From: Mucilaginibacter sp. KACC 22063
GTDB lineage: Bacteria; Bacteroidota; Bacteroidia; Sphingobacteriales; Sphingobacteriaceae
NCBI RefSeq assembly: GCF_028736115.1
Contig: NZ_CP117877.1
Span: forward strand, 4,722,187 to 4,786,186
Direction of reading: 5' to 3'
DNA: 64,000 nt
Shown: positions 51,585 through 60,339 of the stretch, in pieces
Numbering within the stretch: position 1 is the first letter of the stretch
Layout of the letters: each line of letters begins with the position of its first letter
Translations under genes and position numbers: made by a program
The notes under the pieces: model-generated
What the model saw: only the letters and a program-made list of their open reading frames with translations
What the model was told of the DNA's origin: nothing
Database searches by the model: none

Positions 51585-51956
51585 TTAATTGATATTAACT
51601 GTTTTTAAGCCAACGATACCGCCCATAATCATCAGCATAAAAAAGATTTCGGCGGTAGAAATACGCTGGCTCATGAAGGTGATTTCTGAAACCTTGATCA
51701 GTACCAGGGTTACAGCCGTCCAAACGGCATATGCGGTTGCCGTTGGAACCTGTTTAATAGCTAAAGAAAAAAAATAAATATTTCCTATCCCGAAAATGAT
51801 ATATCCCACCAGTGGAAGCAAGATAGGCAGGCCGGCATGAGGGCTGTAAAAGGTATTCCACCGCAGTGTTTTTAAAGCGCTGAAACTTAAAAACTTTAAA
51901 GAGAACGTCCATGCGGCTTCAAATACCGCAGCAATAATTAAATATACCCAGGCCAA
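51585..51956 (-). CDS. Small multidrug resistance (SMR)-type transporter
   Basis: A 123-residue protein with four transmembrane helices. The essential membrane glutamate is Glu13 (AAVFEAAWTFSLKF), and AYAVWTAV in helix three matches the EmrE/SugE pattern. There is an extra loop of about 15 residues between helices one and two. The start is a TTG at 51956 (MAWVYLIIAAVFE), 4 bases after the desaturase stop; no ATG fits. SMR relatives include ArnE/ArnF, which flip lipid-linked aminosugar, so at the end of a sugar operon a flippase-like job is possible; a drug exporter is the alternative. Confidence 0.85.
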   Translation of the reverse strand: MAWVYLIIAAVFEAAWTFSLKFLSFSALKTLRWNTFYSPHAGLPILLPLVGYIIFGIGNIYFFSLAIKQVPTATAYAVWTAVTLVLIKVSEITFMSQRISTAEIFFMLMIMGGIVGLKTVNIN

Positions 51957-51960
51957 TGTT

Positions 51961-52899
51961 TTAAACTTTTACGTCTTCGGTTAATGGTTGCATAACGGCT
52001 GCGTCCTGATGTTCGCTGTATTGGGGTTGACGCTTAAAGGGTTTACTTAATGCCCTCATCAGGTCAAATCTTAAATTATAATACCGTCTGAAAGCCGGGT
52101 ATTTTAATAATCTCCTTTCATCAAACCGCTTTACAGAAAAAGCATGCTGTAAAAAATAATCGCGCGGGTATTCATACGGTAATCCCCAGTTTTCGGGTTT
52201 ATCTCCGGGCGCATGCCCCGGATCGTAAACTGTCCCTAACAGGTAATCCCAAAAAGAAAACTTTGTGGAAAAATTAGCATGAAATACCTCTTTGTAATTA
52301 GCATGGTGCCACAAATGCAGTTCGGGAGTATTGATCAGGTATTTAAGCTTACCCAGTCTAACCCGGACGTTGGCATGGATAAAGATGCCAAACATAGCAT
52401 CGAGCAGTGCTTTTATGGGTACTACTACCGGGTCGGCACCTAAAAGGATAATCGGCGCAAATTCTATCGTCTGGTTAATGATGATCTCCAGAACATGCGA
52501 GCGCGAGCCTGCCAGGAAATCAACCTGCTTCACTGAATGATGTGCCTCGTGTATACGCCAGAATAATTTATTCGAGTGCTGGAAACGGTGAAACAGGTAG
52601 ATATATAGATCATGCGTTACCGAAAAGAAAAGCACCTGCAAGACAACAGGCCAATGGCTTACAAATTGCCAGTGCGACCAGTTATAATGGTGCTGCAAAG
52701 GTGCAATGATGTAATCAAAGATGAGAATTTTTAAAAAGTAGCTCTGTATAATGGTGTACCATACCAAATCAGCCCAAAAGCCCTCCCTAAAGAAGGGAAG
52801 GCCTTTACGGTATGGTGCTATGCGTTCCCAGGCAATGATAAATGCAGCCCAACTGAAAAGTATAATTGTGGTTATGGTAACAACCTTTTCCTGTGGCAT
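51961..52899 (-). CDS. Sterol desaturase/fatty acid hydroxylase family protein
   Basis: A 312-residue membrane oxygenase of the di-iron hydroxylase superfamily. Four to five membrane helices surround the histidine clusters: HDLYIYLFHRFQH (His96, His104), HEAHHS (His117, His120, His121) and HLWHHANYKEVFH. Members hydroxylate or desaturate lipid chains. The ATG at 52899 overlaps the stop of the NeuB-fusion gene (TAATG), so it is translationally coupled to the sugar operon, which suggests that it modifies the lipid carrier or anchor of the product. The substrate is unknown. Confidence 0.88.
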   Translation of the reverse strand: MPQEKVVTITTIILFSWAAFIIAWERIAPYRKGLPFFREGFWADLVWYTIIQSYFLKILIFDYIIAPLQHHYNWSHWQFVSHWPVVLQVLFFSVTHDLYIYLFHRFQHSNKLFWRIHEAHHSVKQVDFLAGSRSHVLEIIINQTIEFAPIILLGADPVVVPIKALLDAMFGIFIHANVRVRLGKLKYLINTPELHLWHHANYKEVFHANFSTKFSFWDYLLGTVYDPGHAPGDKPENWGLPYEYPRDYFLQHAFSVKRFDERRLLKYPAFRRYYNLRFDLMRALSKPFKRQPQYSEHQDAAVMQPLTEDVKV

Positions 52900-54353
52900 T
52901 ATTTTGCTAAAAACTTATCCTTGTATTCGTCGCTGATGTTTACACGCAACCTTTTCATTGGTGCCAGTTCTGATTCGTAAACTTTTTTTATACCATCGCC
53001 TGCTGCAATCTCCGCATCGCGGATATCGCGCACCAAACGCTGTAAGCCTTGTGGCTCTACACTGGCCGCATGGTCTGATCCCCACATGGCGCGGTCCAAC
53101 GTAAAATGCCTTTCCACAAAAGTGGCGCCCATTGCTACAGCAGCTACGGTAGTTGCAAGGCCGGTTTCGTGGCCAGAGTAGCCAACAGGTATGCCCGGAA
53201 ACTTGTGTGCCAGTGTACGGATCATCCGAAGGTTTAATTCCTCCGGTTTACATGGATATGCCGACGTTGAATGCGCTACAAATAATGGATAAGCCGGATC
53301 AAATGCATTGATGAAATTTAACGCGTTCTCTATCTCCTTCATGGTCGACATACCTGTTGATAACATTAGCGGGCGACCGGTGATTAGTATACGTTCAATA
53401 AGCTCAAAATCTGTTAAAGAAGCAGATGCCAGCTTATACATTACCGTATCAAACTGCTCCATAAAATCAACCGATGGCACATCCCATGCTGACACAAACC
53501 AATCGATACCCAGTTTTTTACAATATTGGTCTATCGCTGCATACTCGGCAATGCCAAATTCTGTTTTGCGTTTGTATTCGATATAGGAGATGTGGCCCCA
53601 GGGGGTATCGCGCATTACCTCCCACTGATCTTTAGGAACGCAGATTTCCGGTGTACGTTTCTGAAATTTTACCGCATCAGCTTTGGCAGCAACAGCCTCA
53701 TCAATTAATTGCTTTGCTGTTTCAAGCGAGCCATTATGATTGATGCCTATTTCTGCAATAATATAGCAAGGATGCCCCTCGCCTATTTTACGGCCATTGC
53801 TTAAGGTTATTACCGCTTCGCGATTGGTATTTACCTTTGTAGGCACCGGCTCAAAAGCATTTTTGTATTCAATGATCATTTCAGCAAACTCACGGAAGCA
53901 GCCTTCGCCGCCTTTGGCTTCGCATACATAATCAACAGCTGCTTTAATACCAGGCAAGGCATCGGCCGGGCTGGCGGTTAAACCAACCAGCTTCATAATT
54001 TCCAGATCGTTATAGTCATCTCCGATATAAGCTACCTGCTCGGCTTTCAACTGTAAACGCTCCAATATCCCTGCTAATACTGCTGGTTTGTTCTTAGCAA
54101 ATAAATGCAGTTCAGTAATATCCAGTTTCTCTGCACGTGCTATTACCGAGGGCGAACGCTCGCCAGTAATAATTGCTGTATCTATGTTGGCCATTTTGCG
54201 CAAACGCTCAACGCCCATACCATCGCGGATGTTAAATTTTTTCTGGTATTCTCCGCTTTCGTCGTAATAAACGCCGCCATCGGTTAAAACACCGTCGCAA
54301 TCTGTAATCAGTAATTTAATTTCAGATGCTTTTTTAGCTAAGATCTCTTTCAT
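52899..54353 (-). CDS. KdsC-type HAD phosphatase fused to NeuB-type sialic/ulosonic acid synthase
   Basis: A 484-residue two-domain enzyme. Residues 1-165 are a C0-type HAD phosphatase like KdsC or KDN-9-P phosphatase: nucleophile/acid Asp18 and Asp20 in ITDCDGVLTDG, ITGERS at 62-67, GDDYND at 111-116. Residues 190-470 are a NeuB TIM barrel that condenses an aldose with phosphoenolpyruvate: YIIAEIGINHNGS, KFQKRTPE, STGMST, and the metal ligands His395 (GYSGHETG) and His416 (VERHFTLD). The usual C-terminal SAF (antifreeze) domain is absent. A phosphatase joined to the synthase implies a phosphorylated product, as in the KDN pathway. Confidence 0.9.
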   Translation of the reverse strand: MKEILAKKASEIKLLITDCDGVLTDGGVYYDESGEYQKKFNIRDGMGVERLRKMANIDTAIITGERSPSVIARAEKLDITELHLFAKNKPAVLAGILERLQLKAEQVAYIGDDYNDLEIMKLVGLTASPADALPGIKAAVDYVCEAKGGEGCFREFAEMIIEYKNAFEPVPTKVNTNREAVITLSNGRKIGEGHPCYIIAEIGINHNGSLETAKQLIDEAVAAKADAVKFQKRTPEICVPKDQWEVMRDTPWGHISYIEYKRKTEFGIAEYAAIDQYCKKLGIDWFVSAWDVPSVDFMEQFDTVMYKLASASLTDFELIERILITGRPLMLSTGMSTMKEIENALNFINAFDPAYPLFVAHSTSAYPCKPEELNLRMIRTLAHKFPGIPVGYSGHETGLATTVAAVAMGATFVERHFTLDRAMWGSDHAASVEPQGLQRLVRDIRDAEIAAGDGIKKVYESELAPMKRLRVNISDEYKDKFLAK

Positions 54354-54365
54354 ATCAATTAAGGT

Positions 54366-55169
54366 TTAAATTGCTGTCCAGCCACCATCAACTACCAGGT
54401 TAGCCCCTGTCATGTATGCCGAAGCATCACTTGCCAGAAATATAAGCGCGCCCTGATAATCTGATGCTTTGGCCATACGGCCTAATAATGTTTTTTCTGA
54501 ATAATTATTAATGAAGTATTCGTTTTGCCCGTTTTCAACACCACCTGGCGAAAGGGTATTTACACGCACACCTTTGCTGCCCCAATAAGCTGCTAAAAAG
54601 CGGGTAAAATTGATGATGGCCCCTTTTGTTACCGGGTATGCTGCCGATTTAAAAAAGGTTTGCTCACCGCATTCTGTACGGTAAATTTTTTGGTCGGGGC
54701 CAACCATGCCGTAGGTAGAAGCAATGTTGATGATACTCCCGCCCTCATTTTCTGCCATCACTGTTCCGAAAACCTGCGAACACAGGAAAACGCCCGTTAC
54801 ATTCACATCAAGCGATTTCTGGAAAGCATCAAGCGGATAGTTCTCAAAAGCTGATAACTCTTTTGCCATTGCCGGATTTTCGAACATATCGTTAATGGCA
54901 GCATTGTTAACCAGTATATCTATAGCGCCGTATTGGTTTAATATCTGGTCTCGTGCAGCTTCAACAGCAGCTTTATTGGTTACATCAAGCTGTATCCCTA
55001 AATGCTGATCTCCTAATTGTGCAGCAAAATCTGCTGCCGCTTCGCCATTGATATCCGCCACAATCACATTTGCACCCGCTAATGCTAAAGCCTCGCAATG
55101 CTTACGGCCAATAAGCCCTAATGCCCCGGTTACAATAGCCGTTTTGCCGTTTAATGAAAACAGTTCCAT
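54366..55169 (-). CDS. Short-chain dehydrogenase/reductase
   Basis: A 267-residue classical SDR. The cofactor loop is TGALGLIG (14-21), NNA is at 88-90 and the catalytic Ser151, Tyr178, Lys182 triad is present. The region from 155 to 176 is longer than usual (an insert before the Tyr). The C-terminus shows the SDR end YMTGANLVVDGGW. In this operon it most likely oxidises or reduces a hydroxyl/keto group of the sugar precursor. Its ATG shares a base with the stop of the aminotransferase-like gene. Confidence 0.9.
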   Translation of the reverse strand: MELFSLNGKTAIVTGALGLIGRKHCEALALAGANVIVADINGEAAADFAAQLGDQHLGIQLDVTNKAAVEAARDQILNQYGAIDILVNNAAINDMFENPAMAKELSAFENYPLDAFQKSLDVNVTGVFLCSQVFGTVMAENEGGSIINIASTYGMVGPDQKIYRTECGEQTFFKSAAYPVTKGAIINFTRFLAAYWGSKGVRVNTLSPGGVENGQNEYFINNYSEKTLLGRMAKASDYQGALIFLASDASAYMTGANLVVDGGWTAI

Positions 55170-56512
55170 TATAGCGCAGCAGCTTTAGGTTTGATGTTAT
55201 AGTTGCTCACTTTGCGGAATACCGCTTCAAGCACCTCTCCTTTTAAATAGCTTTTCACATCACCACTTAAAATAGCTTCTTTTACAATAGGCAATACCGC
55301 ACGGTAGGCCTCAAGCGTATAGTTGATATCCTGATCGGTATGGCTAAAGCACATATTATGGAAACCAGCCCAAAGTATGCCGCGCTTAATCATTTCCTGC
55401 TGCATCAGCGTTTTTAGCTCAAGGCCATTGCCTGCTTCCGGAGTAAAGGTTAACATCGTGCGGCAATTAAAGCCTATGCAACGGGTGTATTGATCCATGC
55501 CCAACTCAATAGCCAGCTGATTATAACCGTCTTTTAATAAGGCCCCTTTTTCGTCAAGGTATTGCGGCACATTTTTGTCGCGAAGCTCTTTGATGGTTGC
55601 GATACAAGCCGCTAATGAAAGCGCTTCGCCGCCAAAAGTGGTGTAACTGAAAACTTCTGAATTAAACAGCTCCATCACATCGGCACGGCCGGTAAGCAAT
55701 GCTATCGGCATCCCATTAGCGCAAGCTTTTGAAAATACTGCCAGGTCGGCCTTAACGCCGAAATACTCTTGAGCGCCCCCTAAAGCAATGCGGAAGCCGG
55801 TCCACATTTCATCAAAGATCAGCAGTGTGCCGTTTGCCTTGCATACTTCGGCCAATTCCTGCAAAAAGCCGGGTTTAGGTGCCTCAAAAATGAAAGGCTC
55901 TAATATTAGTGCAGCTACTGTTTCATCAAGCGCAGCCTTTATAGATTCTATATCGTTGTATTCGAATGTAAAGGTCATGTCCTGGATAGCCTCAGGAATA
56001 CCGGCATTGCGGCTGGTGATGCCGATATACCAATCGTGCCAACCGTGGTAACCGCAACAAAATATTTTATCTCGGCCTGTAAAAGCACGGGCAACACGGA
56101 TAGCAGCCGAACATACATCGGCTCCTGTTTTTGATATTTTTACAGCCTCGGCATTAGGGATAACCTCATTAACTAATTCTGCAAGCTCAACCTCGAAAGG
56201 GTGCATCAGTGAAAAGGTGATCCCATCATTCAATTGCTGGCGAATTGCGTTGTCAACAGCAGGATAGGCATAACCTAAAGAGATGGGACCAATGGCCGAA
56301 TTGAAATCAATGTATTCATTGCCATCGGCATCCCAAACGTGCGCACCCTTACCCTTAACCAGGTATTTAGGCGCCACGCCCATTGTAAACTGGCCAGGGC
56401 CTTTTGCCAAGGTTTGGGTTACCGGTTTTTGAACTTTTAAAGCACGCTCATAAAGCTTATCTGATTCGGTAATAACCGGAAAATCATTATTAAGATCGAT
56501 TTGATTAGGCAT
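55169..56512 (-). CDS. Class-III PLP enzyme similar to glutamate-1-semialdehyde 2,1-aminomutase
   Basis: A 447-residue PLP-dependent enzyme. The PLP lysine is Lys262 in FSKACANGMPIA, Asp234 binds the pyridine nitrogen (LIFDEMWTGFR) and YHGWHDWY is near residue 155. The first 45 residues are extra relative to HemL. In an operon with ulosonic-acid genes it is more likely to introduce or move an amino group on a sugar than to make aminolevulinate; this is an inference. Spacing to the neighbours is 4 bases or less. Confidence 0.9.
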   Translation of the reverse strand: MPNQIDLNNDFPVITESDKLYERALKVQKPVTQTLAKGPGQFTMGVAPKYLVKGKGAHVWDADGNEYIDFNSAIGPISLGYAYPAVDNAIRQQLNDGITFSLMHPFEVELAELVNEVIPNAEAVKISKTGADVCSAAIRVARAFTGRDKIFCCGYHGWHDWYIGITSRNAGIPEAIQDMTFTFEYNDIESIKAALDETVAALILEPFIFEAPKPGFLQELAEVCKANGTLLIFDEMWTGFRIALGGAQEYFGVKADLAVFSKACANGMPIALLTGRADVMELFNSEVFSYTTFGGEALSLAACIATIKELRDKNVPQYLDEKGALLKDGYNQLAIELGMDQYTRCIGFNCRTMLTFTPEAGNGLELKTLMQQEMIKRGILWAGFHNMCFSHTDQDINYTLEAYRAVLPIVKEAILSGDVKSYLKGEVLEAVFRKVSNYNIKPKAAAL

Positions 56513-56516
56513 AGTA

Positions 56517-57455
56517 TTATTCTGAAAACTGTGGAACTGAAATATGTGGCTGGCGGTGCCCGGTTTTGTAGCCTAATATTTTTTCAGCTATCTGTTTGCC
56601 TGTGAAGCCTTCGTGATGTAAAACATCAGGCAACAATGCAGGGCGGAACCATTTTTCACTTAATGCAAATGGCAGTACATGGGCAGTAGTTTGGTGCTTT
56701 AATAACACCTCGGCTACAATGCTGTATAGGCCGCCCGTTAAAAAATGATCTTCAAGCGTTACAACTAATTTGCTTGATTCGGCTGCTTCCAGAATTGCTT
56801 CTTCATCCACCGGTTTAAGGCTACGCATGTTAATAAGCCCTACAGAAAGACCTTCGTTTTTCAATATCTCTAAAGCAATTAGCGCCTGCTCAAACAATAA
56901 TCCGTAAGTAAGTATGGTTACATCTGCGCCGCGTGCAATCACTTCTGCCTTACCGAATTCAAAAGGCTGGTGATGATACACTGTTTTACGTGTGTTGATA
57001 CGCGTATAAGCCGGATCATCTGATTGCCAGATAGCAGGCAGCATATGAATCAGGTCATCCTCATCTGCCGGTGCAAAAACCGTCATATTAGGGATGCCGC
57101 GCATAATTGAAATATCTTCAATAGCCTGGTGTGTAGGCCCGTTTGCATCTGATAAAAACCCAGGGATAAATCCGCTCATTTTAACCGGAAGGTCGGCAAT
57201 ACCTACATCAGTACGCACAAACTCAAAGGCACGCATGGTTAAAAATGAAGCCAGCGCATGTACCACCGGGGTACGACCACGCAAGGCCAGCCCGGCAGCT
57301 GCACCGATCATGGTTTGTTCGGTTATACCGGTATCTATAAACCGTTTGCCTAAAATACCGGGCAGGTTACGCACCAATGCACGGTTTTCGGCGGTCATAA
57401 CAATCACCTGTTCGTCGTTCAGCGCGGTTTCGGTCAAAAGTTCTTCGTAGGTCAT
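56517..57455 (-). CDS. Transketolase, C-terminal half
   Basis: A 312-residue protein with the pyrimidine-binding domain (RFIDTGITEQTMIGAAAGLA with the catalytic Glu) and the C-terminal transketolase domain (VTLEDHFLTGGLYSIVAE). It pairs with the N-terminal half encoded one base upstream to form one thiamine-diphosphate enzyme. Such split transketolases occur in surface-polysaccharide loci, where they transfer two-carbon units to unusual aldoses. The housekeeping transketolase is expected to be a single long protein elsewhere. Confidence 0.92.
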   Translation of the reverse strand: MTYEELLTETALNDEQVIVMTAENRALVRNLPGILGKRFIDTGITEQTMIGAAAGLALRGRTPVVHALASFLTMRAFEFVRTDVGIADLPVKMSGFIPGFLSDANGPTHQAIEDISIMRGIPNMTVFAPADEDDLIHMLPAIWQSDDPAYTRINTRKTVYHHQPFEFGKAEVIARGADVTILTYGLLFEQALIALEILKNEGLSVGLINMRSLKPVDEEAILEAAESSKLVVTLEDHFLTGGLYSIVAEVLLKHQTTAHVLPFALSEKWFRPALLPDVLHHEGFTGKQIAEKILGYKTGHRQPHISVPQFSE

Positions 57456-57456
57456 G

Positions 57457-58323
57457 TTATCTTACAATTAAGGTTTCGGATGATAGCGTGGTTTGGTGCT
57501 GGCCGTGTAATTCGAGCAGTAACTGGCCGATTTCTTCTGCTGAGAAATTACAGAACCAGCGGTCGGCACGTTCCTGTATGCTTGGCAATCCTTTGCCGCG
57601 CATAGTATCGGCAATTACTACGTTCACCTTTCCGGTTTCAAATGGGTAAGCCGAAAAAGCATCATGCAACGCATTAAAACTGTGCCCGTCTATCCGTTTA
57701 ACGGCAGCACCGAATGCTTTAAACTTGTCAGCAAGCGGTTCAAGTGGAATCAGTTCTTCCGTGCGGATATTGGCCTGAAACTGGTTACGGTCAACCACAA
57801 AAATCAGATTGTCCAGTTTGTAGGCATTGGCTACCAGCATCGCCTCCCAGCAAGTACCTTCGTTAAGTTCGCCGTCGCCCAAAATGCAAACTACTTTATT
57901 CTGGTCGCCGCGGATCTTAATATCCATAGCTACCCCAATAGCCACTGATGGCAAATGTCCTAATGAGCCAGAGTGAAACTCCACTCCCGGAATACGGGTG
58001 TTAGGGTGCCAGTAGATATAATCATCAAGCGACAGGTGTTTTTGCAACCTTTCCTTTTCCAATAATCCTAACTCGGCCAGCGTACCGTAAAGCGCAGGTA
58101 CATCGTGCCCTTTAGACAGGAACAGGTAATCGCGGTCGGCATCGTACAAATTATCGTGCGATATATTCAAAAAGTTAGTATACAGGTATACAATAAGGTC
58201 AACGGCTGATAAGGATGCGCCGATGAAACAGCCCCCATCGGTAGACATGCGGATAATATGTTCGCGCACCTTGAGTGCAATTTCCTGCAGCTGTTGCTCG
58301 GTATAGTTGTTATTGTACGACAT
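57457..58323 (-). CDS. Transketolase, N-terminal half
   Basis: A 288-residue protein with the thiamine-diphosphate-binding domain. The ThDP motif is GDGELNEG (149-156) ending at Asn180, and GHDVPALYG (72-80) and HSGSLGHLPS (117-126) are transketolase-typical. It is immediately followed by the C-terminal half, so both are made in equal amounts. The pair likely creates or elongates the sugar skeleton in the operon. Confidence 0.93.
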   Translation of the reverse strand: MSYNNNYTEQQLQEIALKVREHIIRMSTDGGCFIGASLSAVDLIVYLYTNFLNISHDNLYDADRDYLFLSKGHDVPALYGTLAELGLLEKERLQKHLSLDDYIYWHPNTRIPGVEFHSGSLGHLPSVAIGVAMDIKIRGDQNKVVCILGDGELNEGTCWEAMLVANAYKLDNLIFVVDRNQFQANIRTEELIPLEPLADKFKAFGAAVKRIDGHSFNALHDAFSAYPFETGKVNVVIADTMRGKGLPSIQERADRWFCNFSAEEIGQLLLELHGQHQTTLSSETLIVR

Positions 58324-58325
58324 TT

Positions 58326-59150
58326 TCAGGTAGTAATTAATTGTGATGGCGACTGACGGGTTTGGTCGGGATTAACCGTTTTTAATTCATCAAGGTGATG
58401 GCGGTACCAGTTAACACCGGCATATTGAGCGTTGATCTGGTATATCTCAGGCTGTTTCTCCAGCAATGCCAGGATGTCATCGCAGGAGAAACCGTCATTT
58501 TTGCGATAAAGCTCTTCGTAAACCCGTTTAATAAAAAGGTAATCTTCAGGGTAATCAATGGTAAAGCGGTGCGCCATCGAATAGTCTAAGCCGGTACCCC
58601 ATGTCACATTGCCTATTCGGAACAAATCGGGGTTTTCCCAGATATATGGTGTGGTATGTTCTAACTCGAGCGGGCGGCTTGCATTTTGCCAGGTACGTTC
58701 AAGGCATTGCATGGTCATTACCTCCACATCGTTGCCATCCGGCCATGTTGCCGGGTGCAGGTTGCTTACAAAATCATACTTACCCTTATTGGCAAAGAAA
58801 TAGTCGAGCACCTCATCTATAATTGCAGGGTCAATCAAAGGGCAGTCAGATGGTATCTTAAGTACTACATTGGCATTATGCAGTTTAGCAGCCTGGTAAT
58901 GGCGGTCAAGCAGGTTAGTAAGGTTGCCCCTGTAACATGCTATCTTTAAGTCATTAGCTTCCTTTGCAATTACATCGTCGTCTCTTTCTTCTGAAGTTGC
59001 CACAACAATTATGGCATGATGGCGCATCTTGCTTAAGCGCTCAAGCATCCGTGCCAGCATACTTTTACCTAACACCGGCATCATTACTTTACCTGGCAAA
59101 CGGCTCGACGACATTCGCGCCTGTACCACTATAAGCACCTTATCCTTCAT
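58326..59150 (-). CDS. SpsF-type cytidylyltransferase (CMP-sugar synthetase-like)
   Basis: A 274-residue nucleotidyltransferase of the SpsF/CMP-Kdo-synthetase family. The nucleotide-binding start is VVQARMSSSRLPGKVMMPV (8-26), followed by RGNLTNLLDRHYQAA and LKIPSDCPLIDP with the metal-binding Asp. Members activate ulosonic acids with CMP, the step needed before transfer. The C-terminal 20 residues are a polar tail. It is 2 bases from the transketolase gene. Confidence 0.9.
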   Translation of the reverse strand: MKDKVLIVVQARMSSSRLPGKVMMPVLGKSMLARMLERLSKMRHHAIIVVATSEERDDDVIAKEANDLKIACYRGNLTNLLDRHYQAAKLHNANVVLKIPSDCPLIDPAIIDEVLDYFFANKGKYDFVSNLHPATWPDGNDVEVMTMQCLERTWQNASRPLELEHTTPYIWENPDLFRIGNVTWGTGLDYSMAHRFTIDYPEDYLFIKRVYEELYRKNDGFSCDDILALLEKQPEIYQINAQYAGVNWYRHHLDELKTVNPDQTRQSPSQLITT

Positions 59151-59163
59151 ATACCCCTCTGAG

Positions 59164-60207
59164 TTAAGCCAATATTAATTCGGTATATTCCTGCTCCCAC
59201 TGCTTTAATACGCGTTGCGGGTCAAAAGCAGCTTTATCGCCGGTATGGTTTAAAAATGCCCGGCAGATCATAGCAATGTTCATGGCTGATGCACCACCAT
59301 TTTGCAATGGTGCCAGTTCGTAAAGTTTATCGGTATCAAACCACGAGTGTACCTTTTTACCAAGTGCAATGCCGGTGTAAACCACTGTTGAATATTGCGT
59401 GATGAGTTCGCAGCAGTTGGCGATCATCTCGTTGGTATTTCCCTTGTGATAGATTAGTGTATCAGCAGGGGCATATTTCCTAATCTCTTTTTCGGCACGG
59501 CTATAATTTTCATTCGGATGCAGCTTAAATAGCAACTGGCGCCCGTTTGCAATTTTTACTGCCTGCTTAATAAAAGCAACGCGATTTTCGTAACGGTAGG
59601 TTTCGCGCATATCTGTAGTAGCCACCATTACATAACCCCGGTGCAGAAACGCATTTACACGGAAACGCTCCAGGTCATCATAGTTGGGCATACCCGTAAC
59701 TACAATTTTTTTATCGGTTGTGCCATTTGCAGCAAAATATTTGCGATAGCCTTCAGACGCAGCACAATACACATCGCACACATCAGAAGAGCCATTGAGC
59801 GAGGTATTACCACATAAAGACGGGTTAAGCTTTAAAGCCTTAACAATGTGGGTCATTAACGTAAAGCGGTCTGTCATCCCCTCCTGCACCCAGATGGTCT
59901 TTACTTTACGCATCCTTGCCGGAACAACCATATCAGAACAATACACCACCAGGTCATATTTATTTAACCTTGCGCCATAATCTATTTGTAGGCCATGATT
60001 TTTAAGGTATTCTTCCGACTGGTTTCTGAAATATTTGGAAAGGATAGTTGTATTTAAAAGCGAGGTGTGGTTAAGAAGGAAGTTAATAACAGGGGCATCG
60101 GTAAAAATCTGGCTGAACCAACAATCATATTCGGGCAGATTACCGGCTATCTGATGCATTTGCAGGGTTTGGTTCATTGAACCGGTTATAAACAGGATCT
60201 TCTGCAT
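59164..60207 (-). CDS. Putative GT-B-like glycosyltransferase
   Basis: A 347-residue soluble protein, first in the operon. The ATG at 60207 (MQKILFITGSMNQT) is chosen. The fold reads as a two-Rossmann GT-B or CDP-glycerol/polysialyltransferase-like protein: an N-terminal Rossmann part, a middle VTGMPNYDDL, and the C-terminal substrate site LLFKLHPNENYSRAEKEI plus CCELITQYSTVVYTGIALG. The HP...S/T patterns resemble transferases that use CMP-activated sugars, but no named family is certain. Its most likely job is to transfer the operon's activated sugar. Confidence 0.7.
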   Translation of the reverse strand: MQKILFITGSMNQTLQMHQIAGNLPEYDCWFSQIFTDAPVINFLLNHTSLLNTTILSKYFRNQSEEYLKNHGLQIDYGARLNKYDLVVYCSDMVVPARMRKVKTIWVQEGMTDRFTLMTHIVKALKLNPSLCGNTSLNGSSDVCDVYCAASEGYRKYFAANGTTDKKIVVTGMPNYDDLERFRVNAFLHRGYVMVATTDMRETYRYENRVAFIKQAVKIANGRQLLFKLHPNENYSRAEKEIRKYAPADTLIYHKGNTNEMIANCCELITQYSTVVYTGIALGKKVHSWFDTDKLYELAPLQNGGASAMNIAMICRAFLNHTGDKAAFDPQRVLKQWEQEYTELILA

Positions 60208-60339
60208 CAATACTTAATTATTAAGCATTTCGCCCGTTACCGTTTTAAGGTTTCAGGAAAAACTAAAATTCATATTGATTAAAGGTAGAGGGGTAACTTG
60301 TAGATAATAAGAAGTTAATATTATTAAATTATTAAGCAC

